Positions 52,242 through 60,477 of a stretch of DNA of 64,000 bases are shown in pieces (the stretch's first letter is position 1; the number at the start of each line of letters is the position of its first letter). A program made the translations under genes and the position numbers. The DNA lies in NCBI RefSeq assembly GCF_000526415.1, contig NZ_JAGA01000002.1, positions 764,001 to 828,000 of the forward strand, given 5' to 3'. This DNA is from Kallotenue papyrolyticum (lineage in GTDB: Bacteria; Chloroflexota; Chloroflexia; Chloroflexales; Kallotenuaceae). Below the pieces are notes generated by a model that ran no database searches, had not been told where the DNA came from, and saw nothing but the letters and a program-made list of their open reading frames with translations.

Positions 52242-52814
52242 TTAGCTGTCCGGCGGCACGACAATCCCGATGCGCTCGAGTGCGGCGCGCATGGGCGCGG
52301 TCGTGTGCAACTGCAGCGGAATGCGATCCCAGGCGTCGGAGTGACTGCGAAACAGGAGCCGGCTGCGCCACAGATCATCGCCACCCACCAGCATGCGCAG
52401 GCGTTGGGTTGGTGCGACGCCGCCGTGCAGGCGCACCGGCGCGGCGTACACGGCTTCGACCAGCACGCCCTGGCGTTCGAGCTGCTGCCAGCTATGATCT
52501 GAGAAGCCGAAATCTCCAAAAAAGTAGCCCTCCGAGATCGTGGCGTTGAAGGCGCTGACCAGCGACGCAAAGCGTGGATCGCCGGGTGCGAGCGTGAGCG
52601 GCCGGCCACGATCAATGACCATGAGCTGGCGCGGCTGCGCCGCAAAGCTGCTGCTCCACCACAACGGATCGCCGGTGACGACCGTGCGGTAGGCATACAC
52701 GAAGCCGCCAAACACCAGCACAATCACCAGCAGCAGCCCGGTCAGCCTGGCCAGGCTGAAGGTGGGACGCTCGCCGTCGGCGGGCTGGGGACGCGGCAGT
52801 AGCTCATGCAGCAT
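52242..52814 (-). CDS. Membrane-anchored protein of unknown function
   Basis: The 190-residue protein has one membrane segment (about residues 25-43, 'GLLLVIVLVFGGFVYAY') and a C-terminal outer domain with 'WWSSSFAAQPRQLMVIDRG' in part, 'GYFFGDFGFSDHSWQQLE' in part, and a final 'GIVVPPD'. No family is recognised. It starts 9 nt after the 66-aa gene and is second in the five-gene operon, upstream of DUF2089; a sensor or envelope partner is possible. Confidence 0.6.
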   Translation of the reverse strand: MLHELLPRPQPADGERPTFSLARLTGLLLVIVLVFGGFVYAYRTVVTGDPLWWSSSFAAQPRQLMVIDRGRPLTLAPGDPRFASLVSAFNATISEGYFFGDFGFSDHSWQQLERQGVLVEAVYAAPVRLHGGVAPTQRLRMLVGGDDLWRSRLLFRSHSDAWDRIPLQLHTTAPMRAALERIGIVVPPDS

Positions 52815-52823
52815 CGCGCTTCC

Positions 52824-53024
52824 TCAGCTTGGCTCGACGATCAGGTGGCCATCGGCGCAGCGCTGGTGCGCTGCGGCCGACAGCTTCGCGAGCCGCGCGG
52901 CAGTCTGCTGCAGCGCCTCTTCCAGGTGGGCCTGGACCAGCGCGTCGATCGGGGTGTGTAGTGCTGCGCCCGGCGTGGCCGCGCGCGCGTCGCTCAGGCG
53001 CCCATCGGGTTCGAGGATGATCAT
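52824..53024 (-). CDS. Small acidic protein, first gene of the DUF2089/DUF4097 operon
   Basis: The 66-residue protein starts after a perfect AGGAGG ('MIILEPDG') and has an amphipathic helix 'LEEALQQTAARLAKL'. One His-Cys pair lies near the end. No family recognised. A promoter with an embedded palindrome lies 36 nt upstream, and the next gene begins 9 nt later, supporting a real leader gene of the operon. Confidence 0.6.
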   Translation of the reverse strand: MIILEPDGRLSDARAATPGAALHTPIDALVQAHLEEALQQTAARLAKLSAAAHQRCADGHLIVEPS

Positions 53025-53059
53025 GGCCTTCCTCCTGCAGTCATGCCACTACTGGTTCT

Positions 53060-53087
53060 ATTCTACAATATAATTGTAGAAAGTCAA
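53060..53087 (-). promoter_or_regulatory. Promoter with embedded 21-bp palindromic operator
   Basis: Minus-strand TTGACT (53082-53087) and TAGAAT (53060-53065) are 16 nt apart. The spacer and part of the -10 are occupied by a perfect palindrome at 53061-53081, arms TTCTACAAT and ATTGTAGAA around ATA. A repressor bound there would block polymerase. The palindrome is far more AT-rich than the genome. Confidence 0.75.
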
Positions 53088-53222
53088 TACCTTCATTGTG
53101 TTTATTTTCTGGAAGGCGCGGCGCGGGTGCGGGTAGGCAGGTCTGAGGCAGCTCGGGTATAATGGACCTCCCCGGAGCAGTGGGTCAACCGGCGCGGCAG
53201 CGCACAGCGAAAAGAGAAACGC

Positions 53223-56054
53223 GTGAATACCATCGTTGTTGCCATCGATGTCGAGACGACAGGGCTGGAAGCGGGCATCGACGAGATCATCGAGGTTGCG
53301 GCGGTCAAGTTCCGTGGCGACGAGGTGCTGGAGACCTTTCAGCGGCTGGTGCGTCCGCGTCACAGCCTGCCGATCAAGATTGCGCAGCTGACCGGCATCA
53401 GTGCCGCCGAGTTGGAACAGGCCGCGCCGTTTCATACGATTGCGCCCGAGTTGGTGCGCTTCATCAAGAGCTATCCGGTCGTCGGGCATTCGGTCGCGTT
53501 CGATGTGCGCATGCTGGCCGCGCAGGGCCTGCGCCTCGCGCAACCCGCCTATGATACGTTCGAACTGGCGACGCTGTTGCTGCCCGGGCTGCCCTCCTAC
53601 AACCTGACGGCGCTGGCGTCCAGGTTGGGCATTGCCCATCCGGAGGCCCACCGCGCGCTGGCCGACGCGGAGGTGACGCGCCGGGTGTTTGTCCGGCTGC
53701 TGGAGCGGATCGCGCAGTTGGACGATGCGACGCTGGAAGAGATCGTTCGTCTCAGCCGCCAGAGCGAGTGGACGCCGCGCCTGTTGTTTGAGGCCGTGCT
53801 GCGCGAGCGGGCCTTCCAGGCCCTCCGGCGTCCGTTGCCGGCAGCCGAGCTGCCGCCGCCAGGCGTGGTCTGGCGTGGGCTCAAACCGCTGGAGCCGACC
53901 GGCAGCACGGCGCTGCTCGATCCGGCGGCGATCGCGGCCTTTTTCGCGTCCGATGGACCGCTGAGTCGCGCGTTTCCCGGCTATGAACGGCGCGATCAGC
54001 AACTGACCATGACCCAGGCGGTGGCGCGCGTCTTCAACGAAGGCGGCACGTTGCTGGTCGAAGCGCCGACGGGCACGGGCAAATCGATGGCCTACCTCGT
54101 GCCCGCGGCGCGCTTTGCTGCCGAGCGTGGTCAGCGCGTGGTGATCTCGACCAACACTATCAACCTGCAGGATCAGCTCTTTTTCAAGGACATCCCGGCG
54201 CTGCAGGGTGTGATCAATCACTGCGTGACGCATGATCTGGGGGTGGAGGCGCAGCCGTTCAGTGCGGCGCTGCTCAAAGGCCGTGGTAATTACCTGTGCC
54301 TGCAGCGCTACGAGCGCTTGCGCCGGCAGGAGCAGCTTACCCCTGAACAGGCGCAAGCGCTGATCAAGATCGGCCTGTGGTTGCGTGAGACGCAGAGCGG
54401 CGATCGCGCCGAGCTGGTGCTGGACGAGCGCGAAGCGCGCGTCTGGTCCGACGTCAACGCGACGCTCGAAACCTGCACCGGCGCGCGCTGTCCCGCCTTC
54501 GACCGGTGCTTCTTTTTCAGCGCGCGGCGCGCGGCCGAGGCGGCGCATCTGGTTGTCGTCAATCACGCGCTGCTGCTGAGCGACATTCAGGCCGAGAGCG
54601 GTGTGCTGCCACGCTACGACCACCTGATCATCGACGAGGCGCATCATCTGGAGGATGTGGCCACCGATCAACTCGGCTGGCAGCTCGAACAGGCTACGCT
54701 GCTGGCGTTTTTAGATAATCTGTGGCAGGCCGGCGGCGCGCGCCTGGTGAGCGGCCTGCTCGCCGAGCTGCCCAACTATTTCAAAGGCTCGGCGGCGACG
54801 CCGCAGGATCTCGATCGCGCCGAAGGGCTGGCCGCGGCGCTGCGTCCGCTGATCGACCAGGCACGCCAGGCCAGCTACCCGCTCTGGCGAGCGCTGCGCC
54901 GGTGCGTCGAGCAGCTCGCCAAAGAGCAGGCGCCCGAGGTGCGGCTGCGGCTGACCGACGCGGTGCGGCGCAGCCCGCTCTGGGTTGAGGTGCAGCGCGC
55001 CTGGGAGAACGTGGCGCTGCCGCTGGCCGAGATCGGCAAGGGGCTGGCGCGCCTCGAAGCGCAGATCACGACGCTGCAGGATGCCGGGCTGCTGGAGTAT
55101 GATGAGTTGGTGCTGCGCCTTGGCATGGCCGCCAACTGGGCCGTGGATAGCGTGGTGCTGGGCACCGAGGTGATCAACGGCAGCGCCGAGACGATCCAGT
55201 GGTTGGCGCTCGAGCGCCAGCGCGACGTCGTGCGCCTGCACCAGGCGCCGCTGCATGTCGGGCCGCTGCTGCAGGAGCGGCTGTTTGCGGCCAAGGAGAC
55301 GGTGGTGTTGGCCTCGGCTACGCTCTCGATCGATGGCTCGTTCGCCTACGTTCGCGAGCGGCTGGGCCTGAGCGACGCGCCGGTAGATGAGGTGCAGCTC
55401 GACTCGCCCTTCGATTACCAGCGCTCGACCCTGCTCTATCTGCCGACCGATATGCCAGAGCCCAGCGAACGCAGCTACCAGCGCGCGCTGGAGGATGCGC
55501 TCATCGCGCTGGCGACCGCGACCGGCGGTCGCATGCTGGCGCTGTTCACGTCGGTCGCCGCGCTGCGCCAGACCTACCGCGCCATTCAGGAGCCGCTCGA
55601 GGATCGCGAAATTGTGGTGTTGGGCCAGGGCATCGATGGTTCGCGGCGCGCGCTGCTGCAGCGCTTCCGCGAGCATCCGCGCAGCGTGCTGCTGGGCACC
55701 AGCTCCTTCTGGGAGGGCGTGGATATCGTTGGTGAGGCGCTCAGCGTGCTGGTGATTGCCAAGTTGCCCTTTGCCGTGCCGAGCGATCCGGTCTTTGCCG
55801 CGCGCTCCGAGCTGTTCGAGGATGCGTTTACCGGCTATGCCGTGCCGCAGGCGATCCTCAAGTTCAAGCAGGGCTTTGGCCGGCTGATTCGTTCGCGCGA
55901 GGATCGCGGTGTGGTCGCGGTGCTGGATCGCCGCTTGCTGACCAAGCGCTACGGGCGCCTCTTTCTGGCCTCGCTACCGCCCTGTACGCTGCAACAGGCG
56001 CCGCTGCGCGATCTGCCGCCGGTGGCCATGGCCTGGTTGGAGCGCCGCGCCTGA
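53223..56054 (+). CDS. dinG: DnaQ-like exonuclease fused to DinG-type helicase
   Basis: The 943-residue protein begins with a DnaQ/DEDD exonuclease ('VAIDVETTGLEAG', 'GHSVAFDVRML', 'HRALADAEVT'; residues 1-170), then a superfamily 2 XPD/DinG helicase: Walker A 'APTGTGKSMAYL', Fe-S Cys ('YLCLQRY' and 'CTGARCPAFDRC'), 'IIDEAHHLED' and C-terminal 'FWEGVDIVGEAL' and 'GFGRLIRSREDRG'. It should unwind DNA 5' to 3' and trim ends in repair. GTG 53223 is the start; a TATAAT lies at 53158-53163. Standalone DinG lacks the exonuclease. Confidence 0.92.
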   Translation: MNTIVVAIDVETTGLEAGIDEIIEVAAVKFRGDEVLETFQRLVRPRHSLPIKIAQLTGISAAELEQAAPFHTIAPELVRFIKSYPVVGHSVAFDVRMLAAQGLRLAQPAYDTFELATLLLPGLPSYNLTALASRLGIAHPEAHRALADAEVTRRVFVRLLERIAQLDDATLEEIVRLSRQSEWTPRLLFEAVLRERAFQALRRPLPAAELPPPGVVWRGLKPLEPTGSTALLDPAAIAAFFASDGPLSRAFPGYERRDQQLTMTQAVARVFNEGGTLLVEAPTGTGKSMAYLVPAARFAAERGQRVVISTNTINLQDQLFFKDIPALQGVINHCVTHDLGVEAQPFSAALLKGRGNYLCLQRYERLRRQEQLTPEQAQALIKIGLWLRETQSGDRAELVLDEREARVWSDVNATLETCTGARCPAFDRCFFFSARRAAEAAHLVVVNHALLLSDIQAESGVLPRYDHLIIDEAHHLEDVATDQLGWQLEQATLLAFLDNLWQAGGARLVSGLLAELPNYFKGSAATPQDLDRAEGLAAALRPLIDQARQASYPLWRALRRCVEQLAKEQAPEVRLRLTDAVRRSPLWVEVQRAWENVALPLAEIGKGLARLEAQITTLQDAGLLEYDELVLRLGMAANWAVDSVVLGTEVINGSAETIQWLALERQRDVVRLHQAPLHVGPLLQERLFAAKETVVLASATLSIDGSFAYVRERLGLSDAPVDEVQLDSPFDYQRSTLLYLPTDMPEPSERSYQRALEDALIALATATGGRMLALFTSVAALRQTYRAIQEPLEDREIVVLGQGIDGSRRALLQRFREHPRSVLLGTSSFWEGVDIVGEALSVLVIAKLPFAVPSDPVFAARSELFEDAFTGYAVPQAILKFKQGFGRLIRSREDRGVVAVLDRRLLTKRYGRLFLASLPPCTLQQAPLRDLPPVAMAWLERRA

Positions 56055-56111
56055 GGCATGGCCGGCGCGGATGACCACGCAGCGTGGTTCGCCGGCAAGG
56101 AGGTCTGGGCT

Positions 56112-56990
56112 ATGCCGATTACCTATCGGAGCGCGTTGCAGCTCAGCCTGCCGGCCATCGCCGAGATCCACACCCAGGCGTACGGCACCGCTTGGGTGTC
56201 ATCGCCGCAGAAGTTGGCCGAGATCGTTCGTGTGCAAAATGTTGATCTGCAGCTCAGCCTGATCGCCTACGATGGCCGCCGTCCGATTGGTCTGGCGCTG
56301 CTGGGCCGCCGACATGCGCACGGCTGGCTCTACGACTTCGCGATCGCGCCCGCTTACCGCGGTGCCGGAGTGGGTACGCGCCTGCTGCTGGCGGCGACGC
56401 GCGAAGCGGCGCGTCAGGGGGTGCGCGATATCGAGCTGGATGTCTGGGAGCGCCGCGCCGATGCGATTCGCCTCTACCAGCGCGCCGGCTTCGAACATCG
56501 GCGCACCTACCTGGTCTTCGAGGCGAGCGGCGCGCAGCTTGGCCTCGACGCGACGCTGCCGCCGGACTGGCGCGTCGAGCCCTGTCGTGTGGAAGCGATC
56601 ACCGGCTGGTACGCCGCGGCGTTGGAGCGCGAGCCGGAGCCGTGCTGGGATCGTCAGCTTCCATCACTGCTGAGCTACAGCGACGCGCGCGCCTGTCTGT
56701 TGAGCGATCGGCACGGGCCGTTGATCTGCCTGCACTATGCTGCGCGACCGGCCGATGGACACGATCCGGATCGCCTGCGGCCTATGTTTGTGGGGCTGCG
56801 CGAGGATGCCAGCGCGGCGCATGTAGGCATGTTGCTGCCCGTCGTGGCGCGCATGCACTTTGCCGATCCGGCGACGGTGGCCTTTCGGCTGGCGCTCGAA
56901 CCGGAGAACAGCACGCTGGCGCGTTTGCTCCAGCAGCTCGGCATACAGGTGGTTGGACGTGCCTTGGATATGCGCCTGTCCCTGGCTTGA
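56112..56990 (+). CDS. Two-domain GNAT-like acetyltransferase
   Basis: The 292-residue protein has an N-terminal GNAT domain: 'YDFAIAPAYRGAGVGTRLLLAATRE', cited as 'YRGAGVGTRLLLA', and 'AIRLYQRAGFEHRRTY'. The second half resembles another GNAT unit whose acetyl-CoA motif is lost ('LRPMFVGLREDAS', 'LEPENSTLARLLQQLG'). AGGAGG precedes ATG 56112. It lies 57 nt after dinG in the same direction. The acceptor is unknown. Confidence 0.8.
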   Translation: MPITYRSALQLSLPAIAEIHTQAYGTAWVSSPQKLAEIVRVQNVDLQLSLIAYDGRRPIGLALLGRRHAHGWLYDFAIAPAYRGAGVGTRLLLAATREAARQGVRDIELDVWERRADAIRLYQRAGFEHRRTYLVFEASGAQLGLDATLPPDWRVEPCRVEAITGWYAAALEREPEPCWDRQLPSLLSYSDARACLLSDRHGPLICLHYAARPADGHDPDRLRPMFVGLREDASAAHVGMLLPVVARMHFADPATVAFRLALEPENSTLARLLQQLGIQVVGRALDMRLSLA

Positions 56991-57062
56991 GGCGCGTGGC
57001 TTTAGCGATCGGCGCAGGTCAACAACTGGCGCAAGGTGTGCGGCTGTCGCGCGCCGGTAGAG

Positions 57063-57380
57063 GCGGATCTACGCATGGTCGTAGATGCGCAGGGCCGGAT
57101 CGGCCGCGTTGTCGTCGAGCGTCCAGGCGCCAAGCCGCGGCAAGGCGACGATCAGGTGGTGTTGCCGCAGGCCCAGCCGGCTGGCGGGCCGGCGCGTGGC
57201 ACGTCCCGCCTGCCCGTCGTTGAGCAGGTGATAGGTCGATATGTGGGTAGAACCACGACGATCAGCATGGGCTCAGCAAGCCGCAGCCGTCGAGTGAGCG
57301 GCGCCTGCTCGGCGCGCAGCCGCAGATGGAGCGTGAGGCTGCCGCGTCGGGCGGCGAGTACAGGCGAGTACAATAGAGGC
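57063..57380 (-). pseudogene. Possible minus-strand gene remnant in a 390-nt gap
   Basis: Between the GNAT and RluA genes there is no intact gene. On the minus strand one frame reads a protein-like segment ('SLTLHLRLRAEQAPL', 'EPMLIVVVLPTY') and another continues 'HLLNDGQAG', 'HHLIVALPRLGAWTLDD' and 'ALRIYDHA' before TAG. Together they look like a C-terminus broken by a frameshift near 57235. The evidence is compositional only and could be chance. Confidence 0.3.
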
Positions 57381-58376
57381 ATGACGGACCAGAGCGATCT
57401 TCAGCATGCGGGTCGTCCCCGCATCGACGTCGAGACGGCAGTTGAGGCGCCGTTGCAGGTGCTCGTGGCACGCTTGGCGGAGTTGACGTCGGACGAGGCC
57501 CGCACGCTGATCCTGCGCGGCGCGGTCTGGATCGATCGCCACCGCTGCCGCGAGCCTGAGCGCGTTGTTCATGCCGGCCAGCGGGTGGTGATCCATTTCC
57601 CGCCCTCCGGTCGCTACGATAGCATTGTCCTGACGCCGGAAGATATTCTTTGGGAGGATCAGGCCTTGCTGGCGCTCAATAAGCGGCCTGGTTGGCATGC
57701 CAATTACACGCCCTGGGATGTGCATGGCACGCTGCCGACGGCGCTGGCTGCCTTTTTGCGCGCGCGTGATGGTTTCGATCATCCGCTCCATTTTCTGCAC
57801 CAGCTCGATCGCGACACCTCGGGCGTGCTGCTGGTGAGCAAAGACCCAACGATCAATCCGTTGATGCAGCGTCTGTTTCTCAGCGGCGGTGTGCACAAGC
57901 GCTACCTGGCGCTGGCTGCCGGCCGGTTGGAGCAGCCGGCCTACACCATCGTCACCGGCCATGGACGTGGACGCGGCGGTCTGTTTCGCGTCTATCCGGT
58001 CGAGGAGGTCGGGCGCGAGCTGCCCCTGGGTCGGCAACGGGTACGGCGCATGGAAACGCAGATCACCGTGCTGGCCCGCGCTGACGAGGCTACCCTCCTC
58101 GAAGCACGACCGATCACCGGACGGACGCATCAGATTCGCCTGCATCTGGCCTATCTCGGGCATCCGTTGCTGGGCGATGCGCGCTACGGTGGTCCCCTGC
58201 AGCTTGGCGATCTGCCGCTGCCACACCATCTGCTGCATGCCGCGCAGCTCAGCTTTCGTCACCCGCGCGGCGGCCAGGCGATCGATCTGCGCGCGCCCGT
58301 GCCGCCAAGCTGGCTGCCGTTCCTGGAGCGTTTGGGTTGGATGGCGGTGGTGGAGCGCTGGTGGCGCGCAGCCTAG
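57381..58376 (+). CDS. RluA-family pseudouridine synthase
   Basis: The 331-residue enzyme isomerises uridine in rRNA or tRNA. It has an N-terminal S4-like region (residues 20-75, 'DEARTLILRGAVWID'), 'LALNKRPGWHANYTP' in place of the usual KP-x-G-x-x-x-H, the catalytic Asp in 'HQLDRDTSGVLLV', and 'RPITGRTHQIRLHLAYLGHPLLGD', cited as 'GRTHQIRLHLAYLG'. TACAAT at 57369-57374 puts the start of transcription almost at the ATG. Target position unknown. Confidence 0.9.
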   Translation: MTDQSDLQHAGRPRIDVETAVEAPLQVLVARLAELTSDEARTLILRGAVWIDRHRCREPERVVHAGQRVVIHFPPSGRYDSIVLTPEDILWEDQALLALNKRPGWHANYTPWDVHGTLPTALAAFLRARDGFDHPLHFLHQLDRDTSGVLLVSKDPTINPLMQRLFLSGGVHKRYLALAAGRLEQPAYTIVTGHGRGRGGLFRVYPVEEVGRELPLGRQRVRRMETQITVLARADEATLLEARPITGRTHQIRLHLAYLGHPLLGDARYGGPLQLGDLPLPHHLLHAAQLSFRHPRGGQAIDLRAPVPPSWLPFLERLGWMAVVERWWRAA

Positions 58377-58388
58377 GAGGGCGCTGGC

Positions 58389-58751
58389 TCATTCCGCGCC
58401 GAAGACGCCGCCTTCAGCCTCTTTCCAGCGGTAGTAGCCGTACAGCTCGTCGTCGGTCACGGCGCTTTCCTGGATCAGCATCGGCTTCCAATCGTAGAAG
58501 AGCGCGACGCGCAGCGGGAGATGCCCGATGCCGAAACCGTCGGGATCGTCAATGCGCCCCAGGCTCAGCTCGTCAGGCTGGAGCGCCTGGGGCGGCGCGG
58601 GGTAGGTGTTGCGGTAGAGGCGGACATGGACGATGTCCGCCTCCAGCCTCAGGATTTTGGCGATGCCCCAGTGTCCAGGGCCGCGCTGGATGGCGTAGAG
58701 CCCGCCTTCGATCAGCGGTGGCCGGCGCAACAGGCGATCAAACCAGCGCAT
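58389..58751 (-). CDS. Hypothetical protein
   Basis: The 120-residue protein contains 'GGLYAIQRGPGHWGIAKIL', cited as 'GPGHWGIAKIL', and 'VRLYRNTYPAPP', with an acidic end 'GYYRWKEAEGG'. The pattern suggests a small beta-barrel, but I recognise no family with certainty. It converges on the RluA gene with 12 nt between stops and precedes the FHA gene on the same strand by 53 nt upstream. Confidence 0.55.
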   Translation of the reverse strand: MRWFDRLLRRPPLIEGGLYAIQRGPGHWGIAKILRLEADIVHVRLYRNTYPAPPQALQPDELSLGRIDDPDGFGIGHLPLRVALFYDWKPMLIQESAVTDDELYGYYRWKEAEGGVFGAE

Positions 58752-58804
58752 AGCTTCGGCGCGCGTGCGGCAGGCGGCGTGTTACAGCGCGACGCGCCTG
58801 CCGG

Positions 58805-60325
58805 CTAGGCGGTGTGGAATTCCATTTCAATGCGACCCAAGCGCAAACGCGCACCGTCATGCAGCGCGGTCGGCGTGTTGGGCGCGAGGCGCTGCCCATC
58901 AACGTGCGTATAGTTGGTGCTGTCTAGATCGGTAATCGTCCACTGGCCGCTCTCCTGGCGCAGCAGCGCGTGCCGCCGGCTGACACCGCCCGCCTCGCCG
59001 CCGTAGGGTGTCAGGTCGATATCGGGATGGATGCCGCTGATGGGGTCTTCGCGCCCGATGATGACCTCACTCCCGCCGGGGATGGCGATCGCCGTGCCGT
59101 CGCGCAGCACCAGGCGTGGACCGCTCGGCGTGGGCTGCGGCGCAGCTGGTGGTGGCGGCGCGGGCTGTGCCTCCGCCGCCACTGTGGCGGCTGCCGGTGC
59201 GGCGCTTGATGCAGCGCCGGCGGGAGCCGCTGCCACAGTGGGCGCTTCAGCCGGTGCGGGGGTGGAGACCGCCGCAGGCTCCTCAGCCGCTGCCGACGCG
59301 GCAGCGCGTTGTTGCGCGACATCCAGCGCGCTGGGCAGTGGATGGCGCACGCCGCCCAGCGCGTTCAGCCGCGCTTCGGCCTCCTGCAGCTTGTGGCGGG
59401 CTTCGTCGAGGCCCTGCCGCAGCGCGGCGGGCATGGCAGCGCCGAACTGCTGCTCGAGCTGTTCAAGCTGGCTGACGAGCTGGCGCTGCGTGGCAACCTC
59501 TTCTTCCAGCCGGCGCAGCTCCTCGGGATCAGCCTGCGGCTGGCTGGGCAGGGCGGCCAGTTGCGCTTCGGCCTCCTGCAGCTTGTGGCGGGCTTCGTCG
59601 AGGCCCTGCCGCAGCGCGGCGGGCATGGCAGCGCCGAACTGCTGCTCGAGCTGTTCGAGCTGGCTGACGAGCTGGCGCTGTGTGGCGATCGCCTGCTCCA
59701 GACGTTCACGCTCGGCCTGCAGGTCGCCGCCCGCCGCCGGCGTGGGCGCCGCTTGCGCTTCGGGTGTGGTTGCCGCCGGCGTGGGCGCCGCTTCGGCTTC
59801 GGGCGCGGCCGGCGTTGCTGCCGGAGCCGCTTCAGGCGCACGTGGTGGAGCGGTGCCCTCGCTCGGCAAGGCGGTGGCGTCGCGCAGGTCGCCGTGCGGG
59901 CCCAGCGGCGCTCCCTCCGGCGCCGCGACCAGCTCCTGATCCTCGGCAGCCGGCGGCGCGCTCGTGGCCGGCTGGAGCTGCGCGCCGCACTGGTCGCAAA
60001 AGCGGTTGGCAGCATCGTTGACTGCGCCGCACTGCGGGCAGGTGAGGGTTCCAGCCTGTTCGCTTGCGCCGACGGGTGCGGCTGCTTCGGGCACGGGTAT
60101 GGCGACCGGCTGCGGGGGTGGCAGGGCCGCGCCGCAGTTGTCGCAGAAGGCCGTGCCGGGGACGTTCTCCTGTCCGCAGACCGGGCAGATCACGCCATTA
60201 CTCGTGCCGGTGGGTGCTTCCGCGGCAGGCGCTGGGGCTGCCGTCGCCTGCAACGGGGCACCACATTGATCGCAAAAACGGTTGCCTGCATCGTTGATAT
60301 GGCCGTTCGGGCAGGTGATGGCCAT
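58805..60325 (-). CDS. Zinc-ribbon, coiled-coil and FHA-domain protein
   Basis: The 506-residue protein has three zinc ribbons of the form C-P-x-x-x..C-x-x-C-G ('NRFCDQCGAPL', 'TAFCDNCGAAL', 'NRFCDQCGAQL'; residues 1-120), an Ala/Pro/Glu-rich linker, two near-identical coiled-coil repeats ('QLVSQLEQLEQQFG', 'ARHKLQEAEA'; 64 residues apart) and a C-terminal FHA domain ('VIIGRED', 'VSRRHALL', 'DSTNYTHVDG'). FHA domains bind phosphothreonine. GGAGG precedes ATG 60325. The neighbouring PP2C phosphatase suggests Ser/Thr signalling. Confidence 0.85.
   Translation of the reverse strand: MAITCPNGHINDAGNRFCDQCGAPLQATAAPAPAAEAPTGTSNGVICPVCGQENVPGTAFCDNCGAALPPPQPVAIPVPEAAAPVGASEQAGTLTCPQCGAVNDAANRFCDQCGAQLQPATSAPPAAEDQELVAAPEGAPLGPHGDLRDATALPSEGTAPPRAPEAAPAATPAAPEAEAAPTPAATTPEAQAAPTPAAGGDLQAERERLEQAIATQRQLVSQLEQLEQQFGAAMPAALRQGLDEARHKLQEAEAQLAALPSQPQADPEELRRLEEEVATQRQLVSQLEQLEQQFGAAMPAALRQGLDEARHKLQEAEARLNALGGVRHPLPSALDVAQQRAAASAAAEEPAAVSTPAPAEAPTVAAAPAGAASSAAPAAATVAAEAQPAPPPPAAPQPTPSGPRLVLRDGTAIAIPGGSEVIIGREDPISGIHPDIDLTPYGGEAGGVSRRHALLRQESGQWTITDLDSTNYTHVDGQRLAPNTPTALHDGARLRLGRIEMEFHTA
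59371..59686. repeat. Direct repeat, two 124-bp copies encoding coiled-coil units
   Basis: Bases 59371-59494 recur at 59563-59686, offset 192 nt (64 codons), with two mismatches that I found (59465/59657 and 59489/59681). This near-identity shows a recent internal duplication or gene conversion within the FHA-protein gene. Confidence 0.88.
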
Positions 60326-60477
60326 CGCCGCCTCCTTCAGTCGCATGGTCGGAGTTCGCACGCGCGCATCGGCCTCACGCGACGACTCACCGCGCACAGG
60401 GCATGATAGCATACCCCGTCAACAACGCTGATTAGGACGCTGGCGCAGCGACGAGAGTTGCGCTTGGGCTGCCAGGC

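Noticed and set aside
53058-54671. 537-codon minus-strand frame under dinG
   Set aside because: dinG motifs in the plus strand are clear; the minus frame is low complexity and lacks a start signal.
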